Shown here piece after piece: positions 13,572 to 26,369 of a stretch of DNA of 64,000 nucleotides. The notes beneath the pieces were generated by a model. The model was given only the letters and a program-made list of their open reading frames with translations. It searched no databases and was not told where the DNA came from. The DNA is taken from positions 10,560,874 to 10,624,873 of the forward strand of contig NC_052518.1 in NCBI RefSeq assembly GCF_014356525.2, given 5' to 3'. The stretch comes from Nilaparvata lugens. Taxonomy: Eukaryota; Arthropoda; Insecta; Hemiptera; Delphacidae. The first letter of the stretch is position 1; each line of letters opens with the position of its first letter. The translations under genes were made by a program, and so were the position numbers.

Positions 13572-14772
13572 ACTTTCCTTGCCCTACTACCATAGGTAAG
13601 GAAAGTATTGCTTTCCAAAAAAAATTAAGGTACCCCAATTTCAAGTTTTCTATACGTTTCAAGGTCCCCTGAGTCCAAAAACATGATTTTTGGGTATTGG
13701 TCTGTGTGTGTGTATGTGTGTGTGTGTGTATGTGTGTGTGTGTGTGTATGTCTGTGAACACGATAACTTCATTCCTAATCAACCGATCGACTTGAAATTT
13801 TAAACTTAAGGTCCCTATACCATGAGGACCCGACAATAAGAAATTCAATAAAATTCAATTCAAGATGGCGGAAAAAATGGCGGATAATTACTAAAAAACC
13901 ATGTTTTTCACGTTTTTCTCGAAAATGGCTCTAACGATTTTCTTCAAATTATATCATGGATAGCTATTTATAAGCCCTATCAACTAGCATGAGTCTCATT
14001 TCTGGGAAAATTTCAGGAGCTCCGTAATATTCTTGAGAAAAATGGCGGAAAATGACTAAAAAACCATGTTTTTCACGGTTTTCTCGAAAACGGCTCCAAC
14101 GATTTTCTTCAAATTCATACCATGGATAGCTATTTTTAAGCCCTATCAACTGGCATAAGTTTCATTTCTGGGAAAATTCCATGAGCTCCGTAATATTCTT
14201 GAGAAAAATGGCGGATAATGACCAAAAACCAGGTTTTTCACGGTTTTCTCGGAAACGGCTTTAACGATTTTCTTCAAATTCAAGCCATGGGTAGCTATTC
14301 ATAAGTCCTATCAAATGACATGAGTTTTTTCCTTGGAAAATTGCAGGAGCTCCGTAATATTCTTGAGAAAAATGGCGGATAATTACTAAAAAACCATGTT
14401 TTTCACGATTTTTTTCAAAATAACTTGACCGATTTTTTTCAAATTCATACTCTGTATAGTTATTTATCAGCTCTATTAACTGGCATGAGTCTCCTTTCTG
14501 GGAAACTAATGGGGGGTCCACCCCATCCTTGAGAAATGGACTTTGTAACCTCCTTCTCGTGCATGAGGTAGGTAGGTAGAGCAGTTCATAAAAAGAACAC
14601 ATAGTCGAGATATTTCATCTGTAGAACAGCTGTTTTGACGACTTTAAAAAAAAGACGACTAAAAAAATCATTGAATTTCACAATTTACACAAAGGAAAAA
14701 GTACTCTGAAAACAATTATATATACACATATACAAAAGTCTGATCGTAGTTTCGAATATGAGCAAGGAAAGT
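13572..14772. mobile_element. Transposon with ACTTTCCTTGC ends, copy 1
   Basis: The ends are ACTTTCCTTGC and GCAAGGAAAGT. Near the left end is a (TG)n tract (13701-13755). The body holds four roughly 165-bp tandem units, each beginning near ATGGCGGATAATGACTAA (ATGGCGG at 13877, 14042, 14208, 14372) and including CATGAGTCTCATTTCTGGGA. No enzyme is encoded. The open frames on the minus strand are translations of the repeat units. I cannot assign a superfamily. Confidence 0.75.
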
Positions 14773-14983
14773 TGTGTGAGTGTACCACACCAGATTTTTC
14801 CAATTTACATCAACAGCACACTCCACAACAACGGCACTCAATACGTCAAGAAGAAAAATACGGGATGGTTTCAAGTTGAGAAGCTTGAAACAATAGGGAT
14901 AAGAAAAATATAACTGTAAAGTGATTTAAGTCTTACCTTATAAACTGGTAGCAGAAAACAAAAGTTGAGCGTCACATTTTTTT

Positions 14984-15121
14984 ACTTTCCTTGCACTATT
15001 ACCATAGGTAAGGAAAGTATTGCTTTCCAAAAAAAATTAAGGTACCCTAATTTCATGTTTTCTATACGTTTCAAGGTCCCCTGAGTCCAAAAAAATGATT
15101 TTTGGATGTTGGTCTGTGTGT

Positions 15122-15165
<44 letters not shown>

Positions 15166-16263
15166 TTTTTTTTTTTTTTTTTTTTTTTTTTTATTTTATG
15201 TGTGTGTGTATGTGTGTGTGTGTGTGTATGTGTGTATGTCTGTGAACACGATAACTCCATTCCTAATTAACCGATTGACTTGAAATTTTAAACTTAAGGT
15301 CCTTATACCATGAGGATCCGATAATAAGAAAATCAATAAAATCCAATTCAAGATGGCGGAAAAAATGGCGGATAATTACTAAAAAACCATGTTTTTCACG
15401 TTTTTCTCGAAAACGGCTCTAACGATTTTTTTCAAATTTATACCATGGATAGCTATTCATAAGCCCTATCAACTGACATGAGTCTCATTTCTGAGAAAAT
15501 TTCAGGAGCTCCATAATAGTCTTAAGAAAAATGGCGGATAATGACAAAAAATCAATGTTTTTCACGGTTTTCTCGAAAACGGCTCTAACGATTTCCTTCA
15601 AATTTATACCATGGATAGCTATTTATAAGCCCTATCAACTGGCATGAGTCTCATTTCTGGGAAAATTTCAGGAGCTCCGTAATATTCTTGAGAAAAATGG
15701 CGGATAATGACTAAAAATCCATGTTTTTCACCGTTTTCTCTAAAACGGCTCTATAGATTTTTTTCAAATTCATACCATGGATAGATATTCATAAGCACTA
15801 TCAACTGGCATGAGTCTCATTTCTGGGAAAATTCCATGAGCTCCGTATTATTCTTGAGAAAGATGGCGGATAATGACTAAAAATCCATGTTTTTCACAGT
15901 TTTTTCGAAAACGGCTTTAACGATTTTCTTCAAATTCAAACCATGGATAGTTATTTATCAGCTCTATCAACTGGCATGAGTCTCCTTTCTGGGAAAACAA
16001 TGGGGGTCCACCCCATCCTTGGGAAATGGACTTAGTAACCTCCTTCTCGTGCATGAAGTAGGTAGGTAGCGCAGTTCATAAAAAGAACACATAGTCGAGA
16101 TATTTCATCTGTAGAACAGCTGTTTTGACGACTTTAAAAAAATGACGACTAAAAAAATCATCGAATTTCACAATTATTCATACAAAGAAAAAGTACTCTG
16201 AAATCAATTATATATACACATATACAGAAGTCTGATCGTAGTTTCAAATATGAGCAAGGAAAG
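14984..16263. mobile_element. Transposon with ACTTTCCTTGC ends, copy 2
   Basis: Same orientation, ends and internal order as the preceding copy, and clearly homologous along its length. Differences are a longer (TG)n region interrupted by a run of about 30 T (15112-15240) and shifts in the four 165-166-bp units (ATGGCGG-type starts at 15365, 15531, 15697, 15863). It is inserted in a block resembling that at about 8,263-8,425. Unequal exchange of the microsatellite explains the size difference. Confidence 0.75.
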
Positions 16264-16287
16264 TTGTGTGAGTGTACCACACCAGAT

Positions 16288-16460
16288 TTTTTCATTTCAT
16301 TTCATTTATTGTATAAAACACTATAATCATAATTTATATTATAGAATATATAATTTATTATGACATTGGAGGAAGAACTAGGCTGAGCCTGTACTATTTC
16401 TCTCCAAAAATTTTTAGAAAGAATGTTAATGTTGTCCAAAAGTTAAGGTTATGTAATCAC
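16288..16460 (-). mobile_element. Possible LINE 3' end
   Basis: A (TTTCA)n start followed by TTTATTGTATAAAACAC resembles, on the minus strand, a retroposon 3' end with an ATAAA signal and a GAAAT-type tail. No reverse transcriptase frame is present. The call rests only on the tail structure. Confidence 0.35.
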
Positions 16461-16839
16461 ACACTGCTTCGTCACATGAGTTCTAAAGGTTTTATGAGAT
16501 TTAGAATACTACAATGAACGGTTTTATGTTCAATTTTCTATCTTATATTTGCAAGTAAGTTGTGTTCCATATAAATTAAAAGTAGGGGTAATAGCATTAA
16601 CAGGACCTGCTTTTCCAGGGTAGAACCTGGGATGGGGTTTTTCAAAAAACAGAAAAGCAACTTTGTAATATCACAACATGTAATGGTTACAACCTAAATT
16701 GAATGTAGGGAGAACAAATGTCTTATCCTGCTCATTAACAGATAGAATCAAACCGTCAATCTCATCAATACCGCTCCATTATTGTAAATAAGAGAATTGG
16801 AACAGTGATTATCTTGTCATTTATTGATCTGATAATATT

Positions 16840-17637
16840 TGACCGAAGGGAAGCTGAGGTCTTAGTTTCGACTCGATCGGCTTTTGTCTGTTTGTTTGTT
16901 TGTACCACAGTTACAGTCGCAGTTATTGTCCGATTTTGATAAAATTTAGTATACAAGTTCTTTGAAACAAGGCGCAGAAACGTATGTGTAACGATTTTTG
17001 ATAAGACCTCCGGTTTTTTTGTAATTTGAAAAACCAAAGACCAACCTCCTTCCAGAAAGTTACTTCTTCGTATCTAGCGCCGTTATCTTGCAAGATGATA
17101 CAGCAATTTTTATTTTTTTAAAATGAAAGATCATTGTAATTACAATACGTTAAGAGTGAATCTTGCCCAAAATAAATATAAGTAAAAAACAAGTAATTCA
17201 ATTAATTTTTTATAATAGAACCTGTGCCGCTCTAAAATGTGCTGTATTTATTAATTGTAGAAACCTTCTCTTTTCACTTGACTGCACATTTTTCCCCTTT
17301 TCAACACGAAATTTCCCGGGTTCATATATGAATAGTTTCTGGAAAACTATTAGCTTTTGTTTTTCCTTTTGAGATCAGAAACCGAGTTGTGAGCATTTAA
17401 CATTCTGTATAGCATAACAAGCCATAACATTAAAACCACTTTCCATTTAAACTATCATTAGCAACGTCGTGTCATTGACATCAACAAACCCATGTTATTT
17501 AGAATCATTTTCTGTCTTACTATCGTCTGTGAGACGATTCATCGTCTAAATTGCCTTCTGCATATTCCATTTTCCGTTAGTTTAAAGTTGTTAAAGTTGT
17601 ATTCATGAGCGAGGTCTACTGTTCGCAGAACTACTAG
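16840..17637 (+). mobile_element. Helitron-like repeat ending in CTAG
   Basis: It contains TCTGTTTGTTTGTACC and AACAAGGCGCAGAAACGTATG-type stretches shared with the element at 40459-41152. Its right end GAACTACTAG matches that element's right end. The left boundary is uncertain. No Rep/helicase frame. The open frames inside are unrecognised. Confidence 0.5.
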
Positions 17638-17842
17638 TCAATATCTGGGTTATTGTAGATAATCGATTTGATGATTCATGGAGGATATCATGGCGAGTCT
17701 GATGCTAAAATCGCCATTTTGTGACGTTTCTATTATACGCACCGTTAAGTGGGAGGAGAGTGTCTAGCTAGGCCAATGGCAGGCGTTCATGCCCTTAAAC
17801 AATAGCAGTACTCGCCTACTGATATGAAATCTGCTGCTCTTG

Positions 17843-17990
17843 TATTTAGTTTTAGTTTATCAGAGATTGACAATAGTGTAACAACCAAAACCAGTCTATC
17901 TACATCTGATAAAATGTGTGCTTTTTGAAAATTTCTTAGTCTTTGAAATGAAATGTGCAAATATCGTATACAAATGAGAAAATAAGAAAG
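17843..17990. repeat. Half-copy of the foldback seen at 42293-42508
   Basis: GTTTATCAGAGATTGACAAT, an AACCAAAACCAG variant, and AAATTTCTTAGTCTTTGAAA occur in the same order as one arm of the foldback at 42293-42508. Another diverged arm lies at about 45408-45490. Single-armed copies suggest decay or one-sided insertion. Confidence 0.6.
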
Positions 17991-18284
17991 TTTATTCATA
18001 AGTAACCTAATACCAGCTTCGCCATATACTTAGTAAATAATTATGATGAGAATAAATTATAATATATATTTAAAGTCTCTTTCAAGATAATAGACTGTTG
18101 TTCATGGGTGTAGCGCAGATAATAACTACATTAGGTTATTATTTAGATTAAATTTTTAAATCTCAGAAACGTACTATTAAGTCTATTACAAAAAGAAACA
18201 ACCTTTATCAACTAGTGAATAATTTATCGGAAGCAAGGTTCTTAGTGTCAGACAGATTATAGATTAGTTTTATTATTATTTATT

Positions 18285-18565
18285 GTATCATCCCTTCTAT
18301 TCTACTTTTCCCCTCTTTCCAGTTTTACTTCTCTTGTCATTTTTCCTAAATCCTACTATTATTGCTCTATCGCTCTTCTCTCTTCTTTTACACTTTTCTT
18401 TCCGATCCTCTACTATTATTCCTATCAGCATCTTTCCTTTTTGACAGGAAGACTTTCGAAATCTTTTCCACCTTTTTCCGGTTTTCAAAAAAACTGAACA
18501 GACACGTCGTGTCTTTCCACAGCTTTGTTTCCGCACACATAATATTATAAGAAATGGTTTTCAAA
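18285..18565. repeat. Pyrimidine-rich dispersed repeat, partner at 25418-25850
   Basis: The segment ending TTTCCACAGCTTTGTTTCCG and CACACATAATATTATAAGAA is repeated at about 25,785-25,840, and both copies are preceded by CT-rich text containing TCCTACTATTATT. It is a dispersed duplication. The open frames on either strand are low complexity and not credible genes. Confidence 0.6.
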
Positions 18566-18709
18566 AGTTTACAAAAACGACACTGTCAGTATTTTCTTGA
18601 TTGATTTGGTAACGGAAATTGATTTTGTTTGGAAAAAAGGAGAAGAAGAAGAAGACCAAAAACAATGAGAATAACAATATAATAAGAATGGGTAACATCA
18701 TATTATATA

Positions 18710-20337
18710 TCAGCAGGTAACCCGTGCTTCGCAAGGGTCTATTTTAACCCTCAACTACTTATACTATCCAGCGTCTATGAGACCCCGCAGGAAAAGTTTC
18801 CATTGTTTCCTCCTTCCCATCATTACAGACACCAGTCTGGCCCAGTAGCTGGCAGTTGGCCTATGACCTTGAATTTGACAACTTGCTGTCTCGATTGTTC
18901 TTTTTGTTTTGATTTTATTATTGAAATACGTCTATTAGACGCCACAATAGTGTGTGTGTGTGAGTTTTTATTAGAATGGTGTGACTATCAGACTTACCCC
19001 AAAGTCAAGGCTAACACTGGCCCAAGAAGAAAACCCCCCAAAAATATATAAAAATTCAAGAAAATAGTTTAAAACTAATAATTCACGTATCTAAAGATAG
19101 TATATTTATAATAAAAGGTGATAACAGGATAGAAAAAGTTAGATAAAAAAGTTATGAGGAAAATTATGAGGATTATGAGGAAAATTGGAAAAAAATCTTA
19201 ATAAGTGGGCCAAAGTAGCCCGCATTTACGGTACGATAGTGTTGACGTTACATTTTATTACAACAGTGTTTTGCACAATGGATCACCAAACGAATTCATT
19301 TTTTTATTGAGAATCCTTCAGCTTCTGTGACTATTTATTTATTTATTTATTCAGGGTATGGCAGATACACAACAAATATATAGCTCATGAGTCTCAAATG
19401 CCTAGATATACACTGTCATCTAGGACTAATCCTCATTCACGGCAGCTAAGACAACGAGTGTCTATTGTCGACAAACGATATGAAGAGTCAGTAGAGCATA
19501 ATTATGCTGAGTGAGATCATCGGAGAGGATGAAGAACTTTCAGGTATTGGAAGTGGAAATAGCATGTAACAGTAATCCTGAAGTAGTAACGAATCTTGAA
19601 AGAGAAATTACGTCTGAGAGACGTCACGATAGTATTTACGTTAGTTTTTATAGCCCGTGTAAATTCAGCTTTTTTGGTTGTTTTGAAATGAAAAAAAGAA
19701 TAGTAAAATTATGAAGTTTCTATGAAAACCCCTTGAAGACATAAAATTGAACTCATGAATATTCATAAATTGATGTATATTGATCATTTTTACTCGAACT
19801 ACTATGCTTAGTAGTTAAACAAAAAATACTTGTCGAAAAAGTGTAATGATGTTTTGAAAATCAAAAATGAGAAACAAAGGTGTTTATCATGGTCTGAAGT
19901 ATCTTTACAGGTAAAGTTAAAGGTCAAAAAAGGTGCTATGTGCGACCCAATATTGTGAAACAATATATAAAGGTCAAAATCAAAGCCAGAAAAAAAGGCG
20001 TCTGATAGACGCCAGATAGTGTTAGTGTGAGTTTTAACCACGATAGTAACTAAGGGTTGAAACTTGGCAAACTGAAAAATTCACGTAATGAAATCTTGAT
20101 TAATTGAAAATAGGCATAAAACCATCCCTGGTTAATTAAGAATCTATAAATGTAATAAATCTATAAATCTTGAAAATGTTAAAAATTTTAAATCTTACAA
20201 AAAATTTATAAATCTATAAATTATACATGTAATATTTCAAGTTGATCAGTCCAGTAGTTCAGACGTGATGATGCGTCAAAAATATTTTTTTATCCCCTAC
20301 GTGTATAAGCCAGTTCTTTACAATATTATAGTATAGA
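18710..20337 (-). mobile_element. Non-autonomous Helitron, 1.6 kb
   Basis: On the minus strand it begins TCTATACTATAATATTG and ends GAAGCACGGGTTACCTGCTGA, i.e. a TC start and a CTRR end. The preceding host base is A and the following base is T, as expected for Helitron A^T insertion. The GCGAAGCAC/GTTAC segment near the 3' end is shared with the Helitron ending at 39323, and the 5' end is shared with 30495 and 30881. It contains an internal TTTATTTATTTATTTATT tract (about 19,327) but no Rep or helicase. Confidence 0.8.
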
Positions 20338-20605
20338 TGATCAGAGCATATGCATTTACACTGGCGCACATGGATAGCGTCGACCGTGTGAACCCTCATG
20401 CTTAGATATTAGATGCAACCATTCTTGGTTCAACATCACAAATGCGACAACATTATTGATGCGAACTGAATATTAAATTGGACTAGATGTGAGAGTAGAG
20501 TTACTTAGTTATCGACCGAGAAACAGCACTACACGGAGATATGTTACTGATTAAAATACAAGTGGTATGTTGAATTCATCATCTTAGATCACGGGAAAAC
20601 ATAAT

Positions 20606-20905
20606 GTGGCTTCATCACCCTCTCTTACTCATCCACTTCCTCCTACTCCTCCTCCTCTTCCTCCTCCTACTCACCCTTCCTACTCCACCGCCTCATACTT
20701 CTCAAACTTTCCTATTCACCCTTTCTCCTTCCTCACACCCCCTCTCAAAATCCTCCCTCATCCACTCACCCTCTTCAAACGATCCTCTCTTCCTCATCAC
20801 AATCAAGCTGTCTCTCACTCCCTCTCTACTCTTGCTCTCCTCTTAACCTCCTTTCACCCTCCTCCTCGCTCCCTCCTCTCATCCTCCTCACCCTCCTCAA
20901 ACCCT
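20606..20905. repeat. Polypyrimidine CTCCTC tract
   Basis: About 300 bp almost entirely C/T on the plus strand, built from irregular CTCCTC, CCTCCT and CACTCC runs. Two overlapping frames remain open only because the composition lacks stop codons. It could adopt triplex structure, but that is not testable here. Confidence 0.85.
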
Positions 20906-20939
20906 AAAAAACTGTCGAGTGACATAAATATATTACGAT

Positions 20940-21440
20940 ATTAGCCTACTATCATTTTGTTGAGGCACCATTCACGAGCGTGAGTTCAAAGATTTCATTG
21001 CGATAGGAGAAACCCTGGGTGGTTAAAAGAAGTATGGAAAGAACAATGCAAGAATAATTTCCTTGTTACTACGTTGGGAAGAGTTCTGCCTGCTGGTGAA
21101 CTAGCTGTACATAGTGTTTCTTTTCTTAGGGCTATATAAGAATATGTATAGCTATGAATGAAAATAGAAATCAAAGTACCCTTATTAAAATTCTTTATTC
21201 TTTATTCATTTATACAATAAGTACATTATAAAATTGTTTACTCACAACATGTTTCGGCTATATGATGCAATTATCAAATGATAATATATTTTTCGCCCCA
21301 CTTGGATGTAATGAGCTGGTCATATGGAGGCCGAAAATGATTGTTTTCTGACCAGGCCGGTAAAATTTTTACGGCCCTAGGGCTGTAAAATAACCTTGAA
21401 GTCAGCTGATTCTGATTTGATGTGAACGTGTTTACAAAAT
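20940..21440. other. Intergenic DNA, no feature recognised
   Basis: AT-rich text. A segment at about 21,190-21,250 (TTTATTCATTTATACAATAA) resembles the minus-strand tail of a retroposon, as at 16,288, but nothing coding is attached. Confidence 0.4.
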
Positions 21441-21795
21441 AGTTTATGAAACGGAATCAGTTTATGCTTCTAGAATTGAATAAAGTTTTTGCAATAAGAT
21501 ACTATAATTTTATTTGGATGAATGAAATACAGATAAGATATTATAAACTATTCAAATTCAATTTTCAGAGTATAATAGAATCTAACCTCAAGCCTCATAG
21601 TACTTCGTTTATCACGAAACATGGTGAATAATTTTGGAACTACTTGGGCAATATCCATGGTGCTGAACGTTTTTACAAATAATTCATGAAACGGAATCAG
21701 TTTATGCTTCTAGAATTGAATAAAATATTCTGCAATAATATACTCCCATTTTATTTGGATGAATGAAATACAGATAAGATATATAATTTAAAATT
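21441..21795. repeat. Two direct repeats of about 120 bp, 241 bp apart
   Basis: ATGAAACGGAATCAG then TTTATGCTTCTAGAATTGAA then GATGAATGAAATACAGATAA occurs at 21446 and again at 21687. The copies have diverged by several substitutions and small indels. Confidence 0.8.
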
Positions 21796-23942
21796 CTTAG
21801 TTTTTATTGTTTTTGAGTGAACATGGACTGAATTTTAGATATGTGAAATCATAACCCTATTTCGGACATTTAAAATGTTATCTAAATTTGGGAGGAAAAT
21901 AGTACAAGGAGTTTCCTCAGTTTTTTACTCCCAAACAGTGCTTCTTTGTAAAAACTATAAATAAATAATAAAAAAAAAAATATTATAAACTATCCAAATT
22001 TGATTTTCAGAGTAGGATAGAACTTCTAACCTAAACTTCCCAAGTCGATGACAACAAGCATTGTTGATTGTTGACGTTGACATCCAGATTGGCCAAATTT
22101 CAAGTGTGCTAAAACAGCTGATCAAAAAAAATTTCATTATTTGTGTTTAATATTCAATAATTAAAACATTTATAATAATATAATCTTATTGTCAAATGAA
22201 AGAATAAAAAAGTATAAACTCAAACTCCCACATAATTGAACATAATATTTTAGGTTATTTAGACAAATCAAAATAAAAAATAAAAATACTTGAAACATGA
22301 AACATGTGAGTTAACAATTTTATAAAAGGTAGTTAGATTTCTATTTTCACTCATAGCTATACATATTCTTCATATTCAAATCAAATTAATTTTGATGCTG
22401 ATGTGATTTCGGCTGAGAGGAACTAAATCAGTTGCAGAAATTTCAGTGACAGTATTTGAGGTCGAATAATTTGTGTGAGTTTTCATAGGAAAACATTTTA
22501 TAAGAATAAGAGATTCGTCAGTTCCATAGAGGAATGTGAGTGTTTTTCACTGGTATAAGTATGAATCAGATGGCTATTTCTTCAACTAAAAGGGAACGCA
22601 CACAGCAACAAACAGACCTATGTAGACAGACGGAGAAAAAATGAGCAGTCATATCATGCCGACAGACAAACGTCAGTGTGTGTTTCGACATTACAACATC
22701 TGAAGACGGATTTTACTGATGAACATCTGTTGATGTTTGCGGTATAAAAGGATTTGAATGTAATTGTTTTGATTCAAGTAGTTGTTCTAAACAACAATCA
22801 TAGTTGAAATCATCCACCAATCACATTGTGATTTCAGTAACAATAAAATAGAAGCTGAATAGCAATATGCAGTCATGCTGGATATGATTGCGTTCATGCT
22901 TTATGGCGTGAGCCAGCTATGGAGAGAGCTGAATCGGAGAATTACATTTTGTCAACCAGAGCTGTGGAGGAAATCGTGATAGCCGGTGATGTTGGATACA
23001 AGAGTGGAGGACAGTCATAGGCCTACAAATTTGCTAAGAGCGCAAGACATGAATTAAGAGCGCAAAGAATGAATGAATGAAGGAGTGAATATTTCAATGG
23101 TTGAATAGTATTTTTGCTATTCCTAATAATCATGAATGATTTGAAGTTCAATTCAAAGCGAAAAATGGTCAGATTCTAGTTTGCCAAAACAGTTGCAACG
23201 AAATTGATGTGTGATGGATAGAATATAGAATATTCTCTATTGATTAAGTTATCTAATCATATCAGGCAAACAGTCAGATTTGTGACACTCAAGCTAATTA
23301 TCGTTGATTATCAGTTTATAAATTCATAGATCAATTACGAATAGTCAGCGGGTTGCTTAATCACATTATTTACTAGGAATCCTCTCTGACAATTCTATTG
23401 ATTTTATCAATTGTGTTACTGTGCTATTTCCGTAGAATCTATTCCGGTTGGGTACAGTATGGATTGTTCTAGGTATGTTGATAAAGCGTTGGCCATTAGC
23501 AATATCCACATGTGGAGTTGAGTTCAACAGGCCAATTAGTGGCCAACACTAAGTTGATTATATGACATGCCTCCTATTAAGCACATTGTCCTACCAACAT
23601 GTCTATGAACTAATTGACATACGGCCCTCCTTATCGAGCTATAGCCAAATAGGGAAGATCAATTCTCGCCATGAATTATCTATGAAGTAAATATTAGACT
23701 GCTTGCTAGGTGCTAGCTTAACATACAAGTCATCGCTGTACAACATTTCAGAGACAGAATTGTAATGCCTGAGAATTGGCTCAATATAATTGACTGTCAA
23801 CCTTGTGTGTAGGTAATGAGATGATGATAATGGGAGATGAATGTGGGATTTGAATCACCCGAAATCATAAAATAGTATTAAATAGTGAAATACAAAATTA
23901 TGGCCGAACTCATAAAAATGGTATTTAGAGGAGTTCTTCTCT
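21796..23942. other. Intergenic DNA, no feature recognised
   Basis: AT-rich sequence with no long open frame, no repeated block I could pair and no obvious splice-framed exon. It may be intron or intergenic spacer. Confidence 0.4.
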
Positions 23943-24560
23943 TAAGGCTGAGCAGAGACTAAAAATAAACTTTCTACTCGTGATATTTTTCAAAGTTTTT
24001 CGATTTGTCTATCATCAAGCTATCAAAATGAAAAAGTTTTCTCAAGAAAACCTTTTTTCCAATCATTAATTTTTGAGATATGAGCACCTGAAAGGTCAAT
24101 TTTTGGGACAGAACATTTCAAATTTGGTAAGATATAAATCCATGAGAATCAGAAGATGGATTCTTCATGGTATTGTTTATCTAGTAAAACAAAAATTTTC
24201 TGAAAATATCAATTTTTGAAAAAGTTATTCAATTCACCAAAAATAACTCAACTAATAGTTATTTCTAGTAAATTGAATAACTATCTTAAAAATTGAAATT
24301 TTCAGAAAAATATTGTTTTTATAGATCAACAATACCATGAAGTATCATCTAAATCTCATGGATTTATCTCTTACCGAATTTGAAGTTCTGTCCCAAAAAT
24401 TTAAACTTTAGGCGCTCATATCTCAAAAAGTAATTATCGGGAAAAAAATATTTCCCTGAGAAAACTTTTCCATTTTGATAGCTTAATGATATATACACAT
24501 CGAAAAATTTTGAAAAATATCACGTGTAGAAAGTTTATTTTTAGCCTTTGCACAGCCTCA
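23943..24560. mobile_element. 618-bp palindromic foldback element
   Basis: The left arm begins TAAGGCTGAGCAGAGACTAAA and the right arm ends with the inverse (TTTAGCCTTTGCACAGCCTCA). The arms stay complementary for about 300 bp to a centre near 24,255, including CAATTTTTGAAAAAGTTATTCAAT and its mirror. There is almost no loop and no coding capacity. A second copy with a shortened right arm lies at 51587-52017. Confidence 0.85.
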
Positions 24561-26010
24561 AAGTGGTAACCTTTACTCCAACAAATGGAGGTGAGATCTG
24601 AATCACAAGGAAGCGATTAGCTAACTGTTTAAATTGATAAAGGAGTTCGGTTGTTAAAGTGGTAAATCTTATCAGATTATGATAAGAGATACAGGTTAGA
24701 GCTGAGCCATAGGGAAGCGATTTGTTAACTCATAAATGGTATTTAGAAGAGTTTAGTTCTTAAAGTTTTTTATTTCATCAATTATATTACTTAATTCATC
24801 CTTACAAAAGTTCTGATATTTATACAAAAATACATCTTATGTTGTCAGGTCTGATAAGAACCAACTGGTGTTTAACCCAGTTAAACAGATAAGACGCATG
24901 GTGCTGAACTTATCTTATCTCAGTGCAATCAGCAACGCAATAATTTTGTTTGTTGAAATGCAACAGAGCAATTCTGTTGTTTGCAACAACATATTACATC
25001 ATACAATATGTTCACCCTCTTTATATCTACATTTTCAAATGTTGCTTTGATTTTTTATTTGTATTATACACACAAAAGTAATCCCAAGTGGATATGTTTA
25101 AATACATGTTTCTATTGTAGGAGGTTCACTAATTAACGTTTCTTTCTAAAGCCAATTGTTTATTGTTTTTGAAGGAACGGATTCAAGGATCCAAAGGTTC
25201 AAAGAGCCCCACACGTTGCTTGTTTCAATCCAGTTTGATATGCTTGGCAGTCTCTAAAGACTGATTAGTCCTCGTGACCTACGTGAGTTCCACTCCTGGC
25301 CTACTTTGAAGGTCCTACCGCTGAGGAAGGGTCTAAAGCCAATAATGATGGTCATTCTCTACACATTGATATTATCCCTATCCAATTTCTAAACTTCTTA
25401 TTCCATTTCTTATAATATTGCTCCTCCTATTCTACTATTTATTTATTTCCACTTTTGCTTCTCTCATTTCTCCTTCTCTTGCCATTTTTCCTACATCCTA
25501 CTATTATTCCTGTCACGCTTCTCCCTATTGTAATGCAAAGAATGTAATGAAATCATGTCATGTTACATTTAAAATGATTTGTAAAATTATAAACATTATT
25601 ATAACTATATATGTTAGCATAGGGGACCAGCCTAGTAACAATTGGAGAGTAAAGTCTATCTATCCATCTATCTTTTTTACACCTCCCTTTTCATGTTCCA
25701 ATTCCTCTAATCATCTCTCCCTCTTGACAGCAAAACTCACGCTATCTTTTCCGGATTTCCAAAAGAACTGAACAGACCAGTGTCTTTCCACAGCTTTGTT
25801 TCCGCACACATAATATCATAAGAATTGGTTTTCAAAAGTTTAAGAAAACTACGCTGTCTTTTCTATCTTTTTCTGGTTCTTCACAAGAACTAAACAGAAA
25901 CGTTTTTAAGTTGTTCAAACACGTTTAAAAGTTGTTTTTATGATAAAAGATTCAAGAAGTATACCATTTGTCAAAAAAGATACTGCCAGGTATTCTAATA
26001 TTAAATCAGA
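24561..26010. other. Intergenic DNA with CT-rich dispersed repeat
   Basis: Nothing recognisable except 25418-25850, the partner of the repeat at 18285-18565. An open frame at 25418-25771 is mostly low complexity and has no domain I know. Confidence 0.45.
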
Positions 26011-26271
26011 TTTACAGGTATCAGCTATCCTCCATAGAAGGCAGGGGCAAGACAGAGAATCGACCGCGCTGTTTCTCTATCTTTCTTCACTACCATCGTA
26101 GCGAAGACCACACCATGGGCAAAGCTACATCGCAGATATAAATCAACAGTCAGGAGAGAATTAATTACCGACAGGAGTGAACCGTCAAAAATATCTGGCC
26201 CTGCTGAGATTCGAACTCGGGCCACTGGTTTTACGATCCAGCGTCCAAACCACTAACTAGACCACGGCTCA
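26011..26271 (-). mobile_element. tRNA-headed SINE
   Basis: On the minus strand an A-box-like TGGTCTAGTTAGTGG and a B-box-like GAGTTCGAATCTC are spaced as in tRNA, followed by AGATATTTTTGACGG and a body. The anticodon stem is imperfect, so this is not a functional tRNA. The head resembles that of the SINE at 59465-59799. The distal 90 bp (about 26,011-26,100) matches the interior of the GTCCACGTTATAA MITE family, so the unit may be chimeric or may abut a MITE fragment. Confidence 0.7.
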
Positions 26272-26369
26272 TCCCTCCACAGAACAAAACAGTTCAAATC
26301 GAAATCTAGGCTTTTCGCGTTTCATTGCTTTTCAAACTACCAGGGCCGCATAGCATCGTAGCAGTTGAT

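Noticed and set aside
26195..26271. Intact tRNA gene on the minus strand
   Set aside because: A and B boxes are good, but the anticodon stem has a mismatch, position 33 is not T in the best fold, and a SINE body follows.
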